Assembly (NCBI GenBank): GCA_905221605.1
Contig: CAJNDS010002610.1
Location: forward strand, 122,001-186,000
Direction: 5' to 3'
DNA: 64,000 bases
From: Symbiodinium natans
Lineage: Eukaryota; Sar; Dinophyceae; Suessiales; Symbiodiniaceae
The position numbers and the translations under genes are program-made. Below the pieces are notes generated by a model. The model was given only the letters and a program-made list of their open reading frames with translations, did no database searches and was not told the DNA's origin. Below, one piece after another: positions 39,856-50,289 of this stretch (the stretch's first letter is position 1; each line of letters opens with the position of its first letter).

Positions 39856-40240
39856 CAGGTTTATGGTTAAGGGTCTGTTAAAGGTTTAGGTGTGTTTCGG
39901 ATTGTTTTTTTCAGGGCTTTTGTTAGGTTTGTTTGAAGTCGCAGGGGCTACAAGGGCTTCGAGTTTAGGGTGAGGGCGCCCAATTGAAGGAGCTTCACTT
40001 AAGTTAACAGAGTAGGGCTTAGGGTCTTCTTTTCTTCTATTGCTATTATTGTTGTTGGGGGGGGGGGGTTGTACAGTACATCAAGCAAAATATGAGAGCT
40101 TGAGACCCTTACTACAATGACCAATGAAATTTCAGTTCCGTAAGAAGAGCCCGGTTAACGTGAGGCTGCCGGTTTGGTCAAGACCAGACAAGGACGCGCT
40201 TGTTTGTGCATTCTGTTATGCGCTTCGGGTTTAGCCAGAC
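39856..40240. other. Unique stretch with G11 run, no gene
   Basis: Degenerate G words at left; a TTGTTGTTGGGGGGGGGGG piece near 40048-40068; otherwise unique. Confidence 0.5.
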
Positions 40241-40640
40241 CTACAATGACATAGGGTTAGGGATTATAGGGTTATAGGGTTTAGGGTTTAGGATTTAGGG
40301 TTAAGGGTGTAGGGTCCCTGAAAACTCACTGTTTCAATTCCTCAGTTTCACACTCGCGAACTCAAATCCTTAGGGTTTAGGGTTTAGAAGTTTAGGTCTT
40401 AGGCTGAATCCTGAACCCTGAACCCTGAACCCGAAACCCTAAACCCTAAACCCTGCCGTGGCAGATGCGGGCTTGGAACTTCAACGGTGCTGGTGTGGAT
40501 TTAGGGCTCAGGGTTAGGGTTTAGGAGGCAGCCCTAAACCCTAAACCCCAAACCCTAAACCCCAAACCCTAAACCCTAAACCCCAAACCCTAAACCCCAA
40601 ACCCTAAACCTAAACCCCAGACCCCAAACCCTAACACCCC
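40241..40640. repeat. Short degenerate G- and C-arrays
   Basis: G words 40241-40310 and 40371-40400; C units 40405-40455 (three CCCTGAA together); a 46 bp core; G words 40500-40527; then C units 40533-40640 alternating CCCTAAA and CCCCAAA. The block 40405-40527 is a compact composite. Confidence 0.88.
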
Positions 40641-40734
40641 AAATCAGCCCTAGTCCCTAACAAAAACCCGACTGCAAACCCTAAATCAACCCCCTGAACC
40701 ATAAACCCTCGTTCCCTACTATGGTGCAGCACGT

Positions 40735-41150
40735 CCTAGACCCTAAACCCTAGACCCTAGACCCTGAACCCTAAACCCTAAACCCTAAACCTAAGGAGCA
40801 GCAAGTTGGCAAGTCAACCTTAAGTCTGGCACTGCCAGCTCTTCATTGGACATGTTGATCGCGGGCCTGGGCGGGGGTTTAGGGTTTCTAGGGTTAGGGG
40901 TGTTGGGCTAGGGTTTAGGGTTTAGGGTTTAGGGTTTAGGGTTTAGGGTTTAGGGTTTAGGGTTTAGGGTTTAGGGTTTAGGGTTTAGGGTTTAGGGTTT
41001 AGGGTTTAGGGTTTAGGGTTTAGGGTTTAGGGTTTAGGGTTTAGGGTTTAGGGTTTAGGGTTTAGGGTCTAGGGTCTAGGGTCTAGGGTCTAGGGTTTAG
41101 GGTTTAGGGTTTAGGGTTTAGGGTTTAGGGTTTAGGGTTTACTAGGGTTA
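40735..41150. repeat. Composite: C-array, 82 bp core, very long G-array
   Basis: C units with CCCTAGA variants (40738-40794), core 40795-40876, then about 38 G units to 41145 with four consecutive TCTAGGG units near 41068-41095, another locally amplified variant. Confidence 0.97.
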
Positions 41151-41299
41151 AGGGTTTAGGGTGTAATTAGGGCTCAGAGGTCATCCACGAGCCCAAAAGC
41201 AGTCCCTACAGCACACTCAGCTCGTATCATGCCAGTGGTAGCCAGACCAAGAGAGTCGGCAAAAACTGGGCTCATGCTCTTAGGAAGTACGCGTTCTAT

Positions 41300-41360
41300 T
41301 ACCTTAAACCCGAAACCCGAAACCCTAAACCCCAAACCCTAAACCCTAAACCCTGGGAAC
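41300..41360 (-). repeat. Short C-array
   Basis: Units CCCGAAA, CCCTAAA, CCCCAAA. A 119-codon plus frame starts just after at 41380 (MKLEGKYRALGEQKKLFSQV); its first 35 residues look protein-like, but it then runs into the GT microsatellite, so at most a short exon lies here. Confidence 0.85.
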
Positions 41361-41483
41361 TTTAAAGCCCTTCCTTTTAATGAAGCTCGAAGGGAAGTAC
41401 CGTGCTCTAGGGGAACAGAAAAAGCTGTTTTCACAGGTGCTCCAAGCAGGAACCGAGGACGACTTTTGGTTTTGTCATTCTTG

Positions 41484-41536
<53 letters not shown>

Positions 41537-41722
41537 GGTGCGTGGGTGCGTGGGTGCGTGGGTGCGTGGGTGCGTGGGTGCGTGGGTGCGTGGGTGCGTG
41601 GGTGGGTGCGTGGGTGCGTGTGGGTGCGTGGGTGCGTGTGGGTGCGTGTGGGTGCGTGTGGGTGCGTGTGGGTGCGTGTGGGTGCGTGTGGGTGTGTGTG
41701 GGTGTGTGTGTGTGTGTGTTCC
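41484..41722 (+). repeat. GT and GGGTGCGT microsatellite, 240 bp
   Basis: (TG)n passes into GGGTGCGT and then GGGTGCGTGT units and back to (TG)n. Three frames are open across it (VCVCVCV, GAWVRGCV) as artefacts. The strand is purely purine-pyrimidine alternating in parts. Confidence 0.97.
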
Positions 41723-42232
41723 TAGGGGTTAGGGTTTAGAGTTTAGAGTTTAGGGTTTGGGGATCCTTATGCACAATTGCGACTGTACATATTATCGGGT
41801 GTACTTTCGGGGATACTCGTAGGATGTCAAATAGGTGAGATGCTTTTCGGGACTCAAACTCGAAGGCCTTTTGCGGCCTAAAGAGTTTAGGGTTTAGGGT
41901 TTAGGGTTTAGAGTGTCGAGGTGTGTTTCGAGCTTTTCTGGCGTATAGGACGTGATTTTGGATCCGCTTTAGCTCAGTTCCCCCTTTGTTGAGCCGCTAA
42001 CGTGCAAATTCGGGGTTCGACATGGTCGAGATGCAAAGTCTGTCGGGGGTTTAGGGTTTAGGGTTTAGGGCGGTTTAGGGTGTAGGGCTTAGGGTTCGAC
42101 ACACATGAAGGGCTCGAATTGGAAACGCAAAATGTGCAAGTTGTGGGTCGTATATTTGAGGTGCAGGGGATGTGGACATGCAAACGCAAGTTTTCGAGAT
42201 GCTGAACACCTGGTTGTCCTTTGTTTGAAATG
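41723..42232. other. Short G-arrays and unique pieces
   Basis: G words at 41726-41760, 41884-41912 and 42049-42090. Between them the sequence is unique. The 71-codon frame at 42105-42320 runs into the family F element, so I do not call it. Confidence 0.6.
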
Positions 42233-42320
42233 GGACTTTACGAACACAAGGGACCCCTACTATGGACCCCCAACTAGTAGGATTCCCTTAGAATATGGAC
42301 CCAAAACAAGGTACCCCTAG
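42233..42320 (-). repeat. Family F dispersed element
   Basis: On the minus strand: AGGGGTACCTTGTTTTGGG, CTAAGGGAATCCTACTAGTT, GGGGGTCCATAGTAGGGG then TCCC. It agrees best with the copy at 49843. A C-array follows within 15 bp, as at 3670-3831. Confidence 0.8.
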
Positions 42321-42330
42321 CCTAATTTCA

Positions 42331-42552
42331 GAAACCCTAAACCCTAAACCCTAAACCCTAAACCGTGTGTTCTTCCCTAAGCCCCCAAAAGAAGGGGGGT
42401 AGACTTGGCAGCAGATACGCATCTAGAAAAAGCAGCCGTGCATGCCGGCCGCCGCCTTTGCCCAGTAAGCCCTGGAGCCCTAAATCCTACGTAGGGTTTA
42501 GGGTTTAGGGTTTAGGCTTTAGGGTTTAGGGAGCCCTAAACCCTACGTAAAA
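42331..42552. repeat. C-array, core and palindromic G/C block
   Basis: C units 42331-42364, a unique core (42365-42485), then CCTACGTAGGGTTTAGGG at 42486 and CCCTAAACCCTACGTAAAAC near 42533, an inverted pair around a short G-array. The centre (TTTAGGGAGCCCTAAA) is a head-to-head telomere junction with two bases between. A poly-C patch follows at 42562-42580. Confidence 0.85.
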
Positions 42553-42679
42553 CCCTGTACGCCCCCCCGCCCCCCCCCCACCCTAAACCTGCCACACTTC
42601 TCCGAAAAGCCTCTAGCCTCCTAAGTACCTGCACCCATAAACCCTGAACCCGAAACTCCCTGCGCAGGTGTGCTTTACT

Positions 42680-42898
42680 TCAAGGGCTTGCTTGCTGGGC
42701 TGATATTTTTACGAGTAGGTGGAATTGGGGAAGATCCGATCTCAGAGAAGAATAATCCTTCCAGCAGCTTTCATAGCAAAGCAAAAAAGGAATAAGTCTT
42801 GAATAAGGCAGGCCCAAGCCACGCCACGTCTTGCGACACGTGGCACGCGCGGGAACCGGTCGCGCCCCCAGATGGTGCCATAGCTCGTCCATCCGCAA
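42680..42898 (-). CDS. Candidate coding exon, unrecognised
   Basis: A 72-codon minus frame that begins right where a G-array ends. It reads MRMDELWHHLGARPVPARAT, RKTWRGLGLPYSRLIPFLL, YESCWKDYSSLRSDLPQFH and stops in unique sequence. Trp/Arg-rich and without repeat-derived residues. It may begin at Met or continue from an exon beyond the array. Confidence 0.3.
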   Translation of the reverse strand: MRMDELWHHLGARPVPARATCRKTWRGLGLPYSRLIPFLLCYESCWKDYSSLRSDLPQFHLLVKISAQQASP

Positions 42899-42899
42899 T

Positions 42900-43090
42900 T
42901 GGGTTTAGGGTTTAGGGTTTAGGGTTTAGGGTTTAGGGTTTAGGGTTTAGGGTTTAGGGTTTAGGGTTTAGGGCCCACTTGCGACACCCGGAAAGGGCAG
43001 ATCCGGCAGCTCACGTGGGCGAGGCGTCCTCGACAGTCGCAGAGCCCCACAAACCCTAAACCCTAAACCCTAAACCCTAAACCCTAAACG
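42900..43090. repeat. G-array, 78 bp core, C-array
   Basis: Ten G units (42900-42972), a GC-rich core, then six C units (43050-43088). This is the opposite polarity to the composites and is one of the few short-spacer G-to-C cases. Confidence 0.95.
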
Positions 43091-43196
43091 TAGAGCGTCC
43101 TCCGCTTCAAGACCTTGCGCCTGTGTCATTGGCTTTGGGGCAGTGTGGAACCCCATACATGGCGCTTCCTCAACCCTCTAAACTAAACCCTATAAC

Positions 43197-43302
43197 CCTA
43201 AGGATCCATGTACCTATATGGTATATACTTGGGCCCTAAACCTACTATATAGGAACCCCTTTAAGGACCAAGTATATACTATATAGGTCCATGGATCCTA
43301 TG
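43197..43302. mobile_element. Family B foldback element, second copy
   Basis: Left arm 43200-43235 and right arm 43265-43299 are inverted with about three mismatches. Length 100 bp and loop words (CTACTATATAGGAACCCC) match 23199-23298 closely. It sits directly before a 65 bp tandem repeat. Confidence 0.92.
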
Positions 43303-43317
43303 GATAAGCCCTGAACG

Positions 43318-43565
43318 AACCCCTAGAAACCCTAAAGCCCTAAAATTGCTTAAGTCTAGGAACCCAAAAACCCTATAAGCCCCAAACTAACCTCTAGAAA
43401 CCCTAAAGCCCTGAAAATTGCTTAAGTCTACGAACCCTATAAAGCCCCAAACTAACCCCTAGAAACCCTAAAGCCCTAAAAATTGCTTAAGTCTAGGAAC
43501 CCTATAAGCCCCAAACTAACCCCTAGAAACCCGAAAGCCCTAAAAATTGCTTAAGTCTAGGAACC
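43318..43565 (+). repeat. Tandem repeat, four units of about 65 bp
   Basis: CTAGAAACCCTAAAGCCC recurs at 43323, 43394, 43459 and 43523, each followed by TAAAAATTGCTTAAGTCTAGG and AACCCTATAAGCCCCAAACT. The units are over 90 percent alike by eye. A minisatellite. Confidence 0.93.
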
Positions 43566-43665
43566 CTCGACCCCAAACTCCAGCGCAAAGCTCCGGGACC
43601 GCGGCACCAGCGAGGGGCTCTGGGCGGGTGGCTTCCTGCCTGCGACGTAGACCTGAGAAGATGAC

Positions 43666-43950
43666 CCCTACTTACCTGGAGGAGGGTTTAGGGTTTAGGG
43701 TTTAGGTTTAGGGTTTAGGGTTTAGGGTTTAGGGTTTAGGGTTTAGGGTTTAGGGTTTAGGGTTTAGGGTTTAGGGTTTAGGCCCCTACTTGGATGAATA
43801 CTTTGGGTTTGGGGTTTAGGCTTTACTTGCAGGGGACCCAGTACGTAAGTACAAATAATTACACGGAAATTATAGAGAAGTACAAATAATCAGCCACCCA
43901 GACCCTAAGTAATACTTACTAAATCCCCCGATCCTCCAGGTAGGGTTTCT
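43666..43950. mobile_element. Possible TIR element enclosing a G-array
   Basis: CCTACTTACCTGGAGGA at 43666 and ATCCTCCAGGTAGGG at about 43934 are inverted. Between them lie about 14 G units (43683-43783), CCCCTACTTGGATGAATAC, and two ACAAATAATTACACGG / GTACAAATAATCAGCC direct words. It resembles family C in having an array inside inverted ends. Confidence 0.55.
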
Positions 43951-44142
43951 TTGCGCAAACTTCTGAAACAACATATGTTAAGGACCAGGGCAGTTCCTGC
44001 TTCTACATAAGCCTTGTTTTCAACCGCTTCTGATATATCAAGACTCGATCCTTATAGGACTCTTAACACGGAAAGCGTCCACCCGACACTGGCCTATACA
44101 TGCCCAGGGTAATTGCACGGTCCCTAAAAATGGTCCCTTACC

Positions 44143-44480
44143 TCAAACCCTAAACCCTAAACCCTAAACCCTAAACCCTAAACCCTAAACCCTAAACCCT
44201 AAACCCTAAACCCTAAACCCCCTAAACCCTAAACCCTAAACCCTAAACCCTAAACCCTGGGTCTTTGAGTTGCAGTCAGAAGCGAGGCTCTGAATTTGCG
44301 GCAGTGCTGTAGGTATAAGTACCGCTGGGTTTGGGCTCAGGTGCCATGATTGGGCTTCTAGCTCCAGGGTTTAGGGTTTAGGGTTTAGGGTTTAGAGTTT
44401 AGGGTTTAGGGTTTAGAGTTTAGGGTTTAGGGTTTAGGGTGGTCTTAGGGTTTAGGGTTTGAGTTTAGGATTTAGTTTAG
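44143..44480. repeat. Composite: C-array, 108 bp core, G-array
   Basis: C units 44143-44258 (one CCCCCTAAA), core 44259-44366, G units 44367-44480 with TTTAGAG variants. The preceding stretch 43951-44142 is unique, no gene. Confidence 0.95.
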
Positions 44481-44499
44481 ACTATAGTTGCGAACCCGG

Positions 44500-45005
44500 C
44501 AAGCCCCTAAACCCTTACGCCTCAGAGCCCTCAACCCCGTGTCTGAACCCCTAATTGAAACCTTCAACCGCCAACTCCTGACACCACCCAGGCCACGAAT
44601 TAAACACTAAACTCCCCCAAAAATCAGACAACTTGATCTGCGAACTGTGAAACCCACCCCTAAACCCTAAACCTTAAACCCTAAACCCCAAACCCCAAAC
44701 CCTAAACCCTAAACCCTATATATCAACCCTGAGGGCCACAGAGGCCAACGCAGCAAGGGGTGCTGGACAGTTCGGCGTTGCCTCGGTTTTGGGATCGTTG
44801 CTGTGGCCTTCTGCTTGGGGGGGGGGGGGGGGGGGGGGCTTAGCTTTCAAGGGGTTCAGGGTTTCTAGCATTTCTAAGGTTTCTAGGGTTGAGTGGGTTT
44901 GTAGGGCTTACCGTTTATAGGGTTCATAGGGTTTAGAAGGTTGAAAGGGTTGATAAGGTTCAAGGTTTAAGCTTGGGATTGAGGTTGATATGACTGTGTT
45001 AGTCG
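44500..45005. repeat. Degenerate C words, short C-array and G22 run
   Basis: C units 44655-44720, unique piece, then 22 consecutive G at 44817-44838, the longest homopolymer in the window, followed by degenerate TTCTAGGG/TTCATAGGG words to 44980. No gene. Confidence 0.85.
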
Positions 45006-45006
45006 A

Positions 45007-45140
<134 letters not shown>

Positions 45141-45274
45141 CCCCGATCTAAAGGCTCAGGAAATGGGGTTTTCAAAATCCACAAACCCCTTCTCCCAGAT
45201 GTTTTGCAAGACTTTTAAGCTCTCGAGTTGGGCCTCTGCTCAGGAGTGATGCGCAAAATTCCTGTAGTGTGGGT

Positions 45275-45340
45275 TTAGGGTTTATATAGGGTTTAGGGTT
45301 TAGGGTTTAGGGTTTAGGGTTTAGGATTTAGGGTCCTGCT
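45275..45340 (+). repeat. G-array, about 7 units
   Basis: TTTAGGG after a TTTATATAGGG unit. A GC-rich piece with GGTCCTG direct repeats follows (45339-45365). Confidence 0.93.
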
Positions 45341-45433
45341 CGGACAGGACCTTGGTCCTGGAGTCGCATCTTGCGGTCTCCAAGCTTTGTCAAGTTGTTA
45401 CCTGGTCCCGAAGTAGGCCTGGAGGTAGAACGG

Positions 45434-45550
45434 CTGTACCCTTGGGCTTTGGGAACTCATTTTTAACGATCCTTAAGGTAGTATAAGGGCCACGTTAGGA
45501 ATGTATTAAGGGGAATGTTTAGGGGTACAATGTGAGAGGTACGAGTCTCC
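45434..45550 (+). repeat. Family E dispersed element
   Basis: CTGTACCCTTGGGCTTTGGG, ATGTATTAAGGGGAATGTTT and AGGGGTACAATG then GGTACGAGTCTCC match 9132 and 9769 in order. The third copy of the family. Confidence 0.7.
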
Positions 45551-45588
45551 ATCCCTCGGTAGAAGATACATGCCTAAGGGGCCTAAGG

Positions 45589-45713
45589 GGTATAAGGAGC
45601 GACCCCTAGAAGGGACCCATGATCTTATTCCCCGATAAAACCCCTATACGTACCTTACATACGCCCTACAATATACCTAAGTAGCCCCTAGGGTCCCTTA
45701 TACGGGTCACTCC
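45589..45713 (-). mobile_element. Family D element, reverse orientation
   Basis: On the minus strand: GGAGTGACCCGTATAAGGG, ACCCTAGGGGCTACTTAGG, GGGGAATAAGATCATGGGTCC. It has no telomeric insert and so serves as an empty-site comparison for 19137-19290. It lies 40 bp from the family E copy. Confidence 0.75.
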
Positions 45714-45817
45714 TTGAACCCAAAAGCCCTCAGTCCCCAAACCTGGCCCAACAGGTTTTACATTTTAGCGGCTTGGGGTTTAGAGGATAGGGCTGAAGCC
45801 TCCACCACAAACACAAA

Positions 45818-46290
45818 CACAAACCCTAAACCCCATCCCTAAACCCTAAACTTTAAACCCTAAACCCTATGCTGTGGATTACAGGGTTCTCAAGGGAGGG
45901 GGGTTCCAGGGGGGTATGCCACTACGCTCGAAGGCTCCCTCAGCTTTCCTCAGGGTCCCTAGGTACCTAACCCCCCCCCCCCTCCATGAACCCCCAACCC
46001 TAAACCCTAAACCCTACACCCTAAACCCTCTTAAAAACCCTACAAGTGGATAATGTTCACAGGGTCTCCGCCGGCATGTGCAGCATGTGCTGCGGCTTAG
46101 CCCGAAACCGCGCTGCCTACATTAACCTCTTACAGCCCTATACTTTCTTCAGCCCAATAAGCCTGGTATAGGTTTGTTAAGAGGGCTTAGGGTGTGTGCG
46201 TTCTAAGACCGTGCCAATCGAGATCTCCCCCCTGGGGGCGGTTTGGGGCTTAGGGTTTAGGGTTTGGGGTTTGAGGTTTAGGGAGCCAGG
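45818..46290. repeat. Two short C-arrays, C14 run and weak G-array
   Basis: C units at 45822-45868 and 45990-46030, a poly-C run at about 45969-45982, unique sequence, then G units at 46244-46285. No gene. Confidence 0.85.
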
Positions 46291-46644
46291 CTCCCCGACA
46301 GCGATGCGCATCGCCAGCTCCACCGCCAAGCCACCGCCCATGGAGAAGCCGACCAAAACCTAGGGATTGGAGGGTTTAGGGTTTAGGAATCAGGGTTTAG
46401 GGGTCACATTTTGGGTACCCTAAACATCAGCAAAACTTAGATCAACCCACAGACGAGATGGAAGAACAAATGCGTTTCTTGGGGGGTGATAATCTGAAGG
46501 ACGGATTCAGCAGACATTTCACAGGTAGCGTACCTTCTGTCAAGCTTCGAAGAGTGCGGGTAGTGAGGGGTTTTTGGAGTGCCTAAGCTGAAGATATCCT
46601 ATAGTCAACATCTTCCGCCCTAAGAGTCGGTGGTGTGCTAAGCC
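46291..46644. other. Unique stretch, no supported gene
   Basis: GC-rich at 46290-46360, with short G words at 46372-46410. No frame with protein-like character. Confidence 0.45.
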
Positions 46645-46976
46645 CCTAAACCCTAAACCCTAAACCCTAAACCCTAAACCCTAAACCCTAAACCCTAAAC
46701 CCTAAACCCTAAACCCTAAACCCTAAACCCTAAAAACCCTCAACCCGGAAGTGCCTGAGCGCCGGGGCATATGGCGCCCCGCGCAGGTCGGCCATGATGT
46801 CTTGGGTCAGCGCCTGCCAAGAACCAGGAAATCAGGGTTTAGGGTCTAGGGTTTAGGGTTAGGGTTTAGGGTTTAGGGTTTAGGGTTTAGGGTTCAGGGT
46901 TCAGGGTTCAGGGTTCAGGGTTCAGGGTTCAGGGTTCAGGGTTCAGGGTTTAGGGTATAGGGTTTAGGGTTTAGGT
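46645..46976. repeat. Composite: C-array, 90 bp core, G-array with TTCAGGG block
   Basis: About 14 C units (46645-46745), GC-rich core (46746-46835), then G units including about eight consecutive TTCAGGG units at 46892-46948. Confidence 0.96.
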
Positions 46977-47198
46977 CTAAGCCAGAGCTAGGAAACCCTG
47001 GCCCCTGCACCCCGCCAAAACCCTAAACTCCCTAAACCCTGTGTGATTAAAGGCGTGGTCCCGACCCGAAGATGGATTCGAGGTTGCCCCAGCAGCCTCA
47101 TTGTAAAGGAGCCGCCCTCGTTGGCTCAAAACGGAGTTTATACCCCAGAAGGGAATAATAAGACGAAGCCCTAAACCCTAAACACGAGGCCCTGAGCC

Positions 47199-47702
47199 CT
47201 AACCCAGGTAACCCAGGCTTGACACTGCCAGAGGAAGGGCTACCAGTAGAAGGGAGGGGTGAAAGTCGTGAGAGTCCCAGCTTGTGGCACTCTTTCCAAC
47301 AGGCCTGCGTCTGTCCCTCCGTATGCAATGATGACGTAAATTCCATTGTGGTGCATGCGTTGAATAGCTGATCCCAATTGGGGATTCTCTTAGGGCCCCT
47401 TTTGGGTGCTTACTGAGAATACCCCAGACTGAAAAGCTGACACAAACTATCATAAAAGACCGGGCTTGTAGCTGATACCTTTGTCTCGACTCAGGCCGCT
47501 GGCACTTGGCTTGCCACCCCCCTACAAGTTGGTGGATCTGACTCCACCAGCCACGAAAGACGCAGCGCTCTGCTCGTAGGGAGGTATGGAACGGGCAACA
47601 GTGACGATCGGCAGCAAACCTCTGGCAAAGCAACCTCGACCAAAAGTCGTACAAAGATAGAGCCATGAAAGTGTACAAGCGAACATTGATGCAGTCCCAC
47701 AT
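47199..47702 (-). CDS. Longest ORF in the window (167 codons), uncertain
   Basis: The frame avoids telomeric sequence except near its end. It includes YTFMALSLYDFWSRLLCQRF, CPFHTSLRAERCVFRGWWSQ and HQLVGGWQAKCQRPESRQRY. A second minus frame (47491-47775) is also open and protein-like (VRLLVEVALPEVCCRSS, PYLPTSRALRLSWLVESD). Both cannot be coding over the same stretch, and I cannot decide. The high Cys/Trp/Arg content of the long frame is unusual, so it may be a chance ORF over a real exon in the other frame. No family recognised. Confidence 0.3.
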   Translation of the reverse strand: MWDCINVRLYTFMALSLYDFWSRLLCQRFAADRHCCPFHTSLRAERCVFRGWWSQIHQLVGGWQAKCQRPESRQRYQLQARSFMIVCVSFSVWGILSKHPKGALRESPIGISYSTHAPQWNLRHHCIRRDRRRPVGKSATSWDSHDFHPSLLLVALPLAVSSLGYLG

Positions 47703-48654
47703 TGCTCACAGAGATTTGGGAACCTGCAAAGGGAACTATTTTACAGCCCTGTGCAGCTGAAAGCGTTGGTGCCACAGGTTTTGTGTCAAACCATTCTTGT
47801 GGTACAGTTCGATTAGAAGCTCAATTAACGCCGGGATCAATGTTCCTTCAAAGACTCCAAGTACCCATATCAGCTGGGCAGTTTCTTAGCCTGTCGGCTT
47901 CCAGGATAATATGGGGGTTTAGGCTTTATATAGGGTTTAGGGTTTCAGGGTCTAGGGATACGATTCTTGGTTTTGGGTTTACGGGTTTGGGAACTGAGGG
48001 TGCGTAAATGGTTTAGGGTTTGGGTTTAGGGTTACCCGAATCCTGACGGGTGTCACGAGCATCGCCTAATTATTTGTGTCTGCCCTTTGTGCCCTTATGG
48101 CGCCTCTTCCTCAACATTGGGGCTTGGGGGGGTCGGGGGTTTAGGGGAACCCTGAACCCTAACCCGAAACTATAAGCCCCACACATGAGCCTGCAGCATG
48201 GCATCATCCCCTGCGTCGTCGGTGGGCATGGCCTGAGACATGCATGGAAACTTGGATCAAGCTCTATAAGCCCTAACGCCCTAAACCCTAAACTTAGAAC
48301 AACATATGGTCAGTTTTCTAAATTAGGGTCTCCTTTCTGGGTACGCTAAACAAGATGGGCCGCATTGTAATAAGGACCCCAAAAGGGACCATATTCTAGA
48401 GAAGTGACCTTATGCACGAAATCCCTAGAGGCTATTGCCTCACCCTTTTGCTAGTTCGATCAGAGTGGATGAGATGAGGCTTAGACTCATCTTGCTTTGA
48501 TTTCTTGGGCTACCAGGGGCTCCGCTGCACTACACTCTCTCACCGTGTCAACTAGGAAGCAAGAGAATTGTGACTAAGGTTTCAGGTTCCAGTGGAACAG
48601 CTCCATTTTAAAGACAACCAACGGAAGTGAAAGCCCTAAATCCCACACCAAAAA
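47703..48654. other. Unique stretch with weak G traces
   Basis: A 101-codon plus frame (47702-48007) ends in G-repeat residues; its first part overlaps the minus candidate. Weak G words 47915-48040. From 48041 to 48654 the sequence is unique; AGGACCCCAAAAGGGACCAT near 48373 resembles CGGACCATGATTTCGAGACA near 61748 in context. No gene. Confidence 0.4.
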
Positions 48655-48935
48655 CCCCAAACCCTAAACTTTTCAAACCCTATATACCAGAAACCCTAAA
48701 CCCTAGCCCCTGAAACCCGAAAACCTAAACCCTAAACCCTAAAACCCTAAAACCCTAAAACCCTAAAACCCTAAAACCCTAAAACCCTAAAACCCTAAAA
48801 CCCTAAAACCCTAAAACCCTAAAACCCTAAAACCCTAAAACCCTAAAACCCTAAACCCTAAAACCCTAAAACCCTAAAACCCGAAACCCCTAAACCCTAA
48901 AACCCTAAAACCCTAAAGCCTAAACCCTCCCGAAA
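48655..48935 (-). repeat. Long array of 8-base CCCTAAAA units
   Basis: From 48735 the unit is CCCTAAAA, about 20 copies, with occasional CCCTAAA. Degenerate C words lie on the left. A third 8-base variant, besides CCCCTAAA at 28795 and GGGTTTGA at 32846. Confidence 0.97.
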
Positions 48936-49268
48936 GCGGTCTGGTGGGCTTTGGGGCGGGCTGCCTGTGCTTGCGGCTTCCCGTCAAAACCCTCTGACAA
49001 AATGGGAAGAAGATCCGCTTAAAGCTTTAGGTTTAGGGTTTGGGTGTGTGTTTTTTTTTTTTTGGGGGGGGGGGGTTGACGATCCACTTAAAACTTTAGG
49101 TTTAGGGTTTTGGGGTTTGGGTTTTGTTTTTGGGGGGTTTCTTTCGGGTTTAAGGTTTTTTGGGGTCTTAGCGTTTTAGTTTGGGGTGTAGGGTCTTATG
49201 GTTTTAGGGCTTTAGGCTGTGCAGGGTGTTTAGGGTCTCTCAACAAGGGGGAACATATACAACATTTC
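48936..49268. repeat. T13-G12 homopolymer junction in a 70 bp duplication
   Basis: GATCCGCTTAAAGCTTTAGG, TTTAGGGTTTGGGTGTG, T13 (49051-49063), G12 (49064-49075) and then GACGATCCACTTAAAACTTTAGG with TTTAGGGTTTTGGGGTTTGGG: the flank is duplicated with a 70 bp period. Degenerate G sequence follows. Confidence 0.85.
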
Positions 49269-49341
49269 GAGGGTTATTAAAGTATAAACACATAGGGACC
49301 ACAGGGGGAACATTGTTAGTGATTTTTCCGACCCCTATAGT
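49269..49341 (+). repeat. Family H dispersed element
   Basis: AGGGTTATTAAAGTATAAAC, ACATAGGGACCACAGGGGG, AACATTGTTAGTGATTTTTCC then GACCCCTATAGTA correspond to 5950-6018. Confidence 0.6.
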
Positions 49342-49429
49342 AACCAAACTCCACATCACGCGTGAACCAAAGCTTTTGGAATAGAAGCCCGAGAGAGCAC
49401 CCCTGACTGGGATCTTAACAGTTCAAGGC

Positions 49430-49842
49430 TCAGGGTTTACGGTTTAGGGTCTAGGGTTTGGTGTTTCGGGTTTAGGGTTTATGGTTCGGGCTAGGGTTTA
49501 GAGTTTGGGGTCTAGGGTTTGGGGTTTAGGGTATGTTGCAACCCATTTTGTGGCATCTGCGTGTAAGTTCCCGAACAGGAGCCTGGTATGCCTTGTTACG
49601 TGAAATGCCTGCCGCTTCTCCATGTTTCATCTTATGGCTAGCACGGCCATGAACCGGCCCACTGGAACAGAGGTTCATAAGCAGAATCACCCCAACTAAG
49701 TAACTAAGGTCCCTGACCCTAAGCCCTAAGCCCTAAGCCCTAAACCCTAAACCCTGTTCTGGATACTTGCAACTCTACTTTGTGTCTGCTTTCTAAGTCC
49801 TGCTCCCTCATCGTCCAAGTGGTGGCTTCCGAAATTGGGCAA
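49430..49842. repeat. Degenerate G-array, unique piece and short C-array
   Basis: G words 49435-49530, unique sequence, then CCCTAAG x3 and CCCTAAA x2 at 49720-49755. No gene. Confidence 0.8.
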
Positions 49843-49922
49843 CCTTCTTGGGGTTCCATGATAAAGGAGTCCTGCTAGTTGGGGTCTATTTTAGCGGTCC
49901 CCTACTTTTCGTAAATCCCCTT
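49843..49922 (+). repeat. Family F dispersed element
   Basis: CTTCTTGGGGTTCCATGATA, AAGGAGTCCTGCTAGTTGG and GGTCTATTTTAGCGGTCCCC match the other three copies. Confidence 0.8.
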
Positions 49923-49924
49923 AC

Positions 49925-50165
49925 GCAGCTAACCCTAAAACTTAAACCCTAAGAGCTCCCTACAGTCCAACTGCCCTGGCCTCTTCAGACCTCTTGCCAC
50001 GTCCAGGCAACTCCTGGGGAACAAAAACGGGCTACAACCCGAGTTTAGGGTTTAGGGTTTAGGGTTGTAGGGTTTAGGGCTTAGGGTTGAGGGTTTGGGT
50101 TTAGGGTTTAGGGTTTAGAGTTTAGGGTTGAGGGTTTAGGGTTTAGGGGTTAGGGTTTAGGGTAC
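49925..50165. repeat. Weak composite: few C units, about 90 bp core, degenerate G-array
   Basis: C words 49930-49951, core 49952-50042, then G units 50043-50163 with TTGAGGG and TTGTAGGG variants. Confidence 0.8.
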
Positions 50166-50289
50166 ATGGCTCAGGGTGCCCCGAACCCTACATTACTATG
50201 GGGGCCGGAATAGTCACTATATGGGAGTCTTCCTTTATGGTCACGAATATAACTACTATAGCAACCCCACGATCCACTTCAAATTCTTG

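Noticed and set aside
41380-41739. 119-codon frame ending VCVCVCV and GAWVRGCV
   Set aside because: Most of it is the GT/GGGTGCGT microsatellite. Only the first 35 residues lie in unique sequence, too short to call.
43300-43565. CRISPR array
   Set aside because: Four similar 65 bp units are contiguous tandem copies without variable spacers, and the context is eukaryotic.
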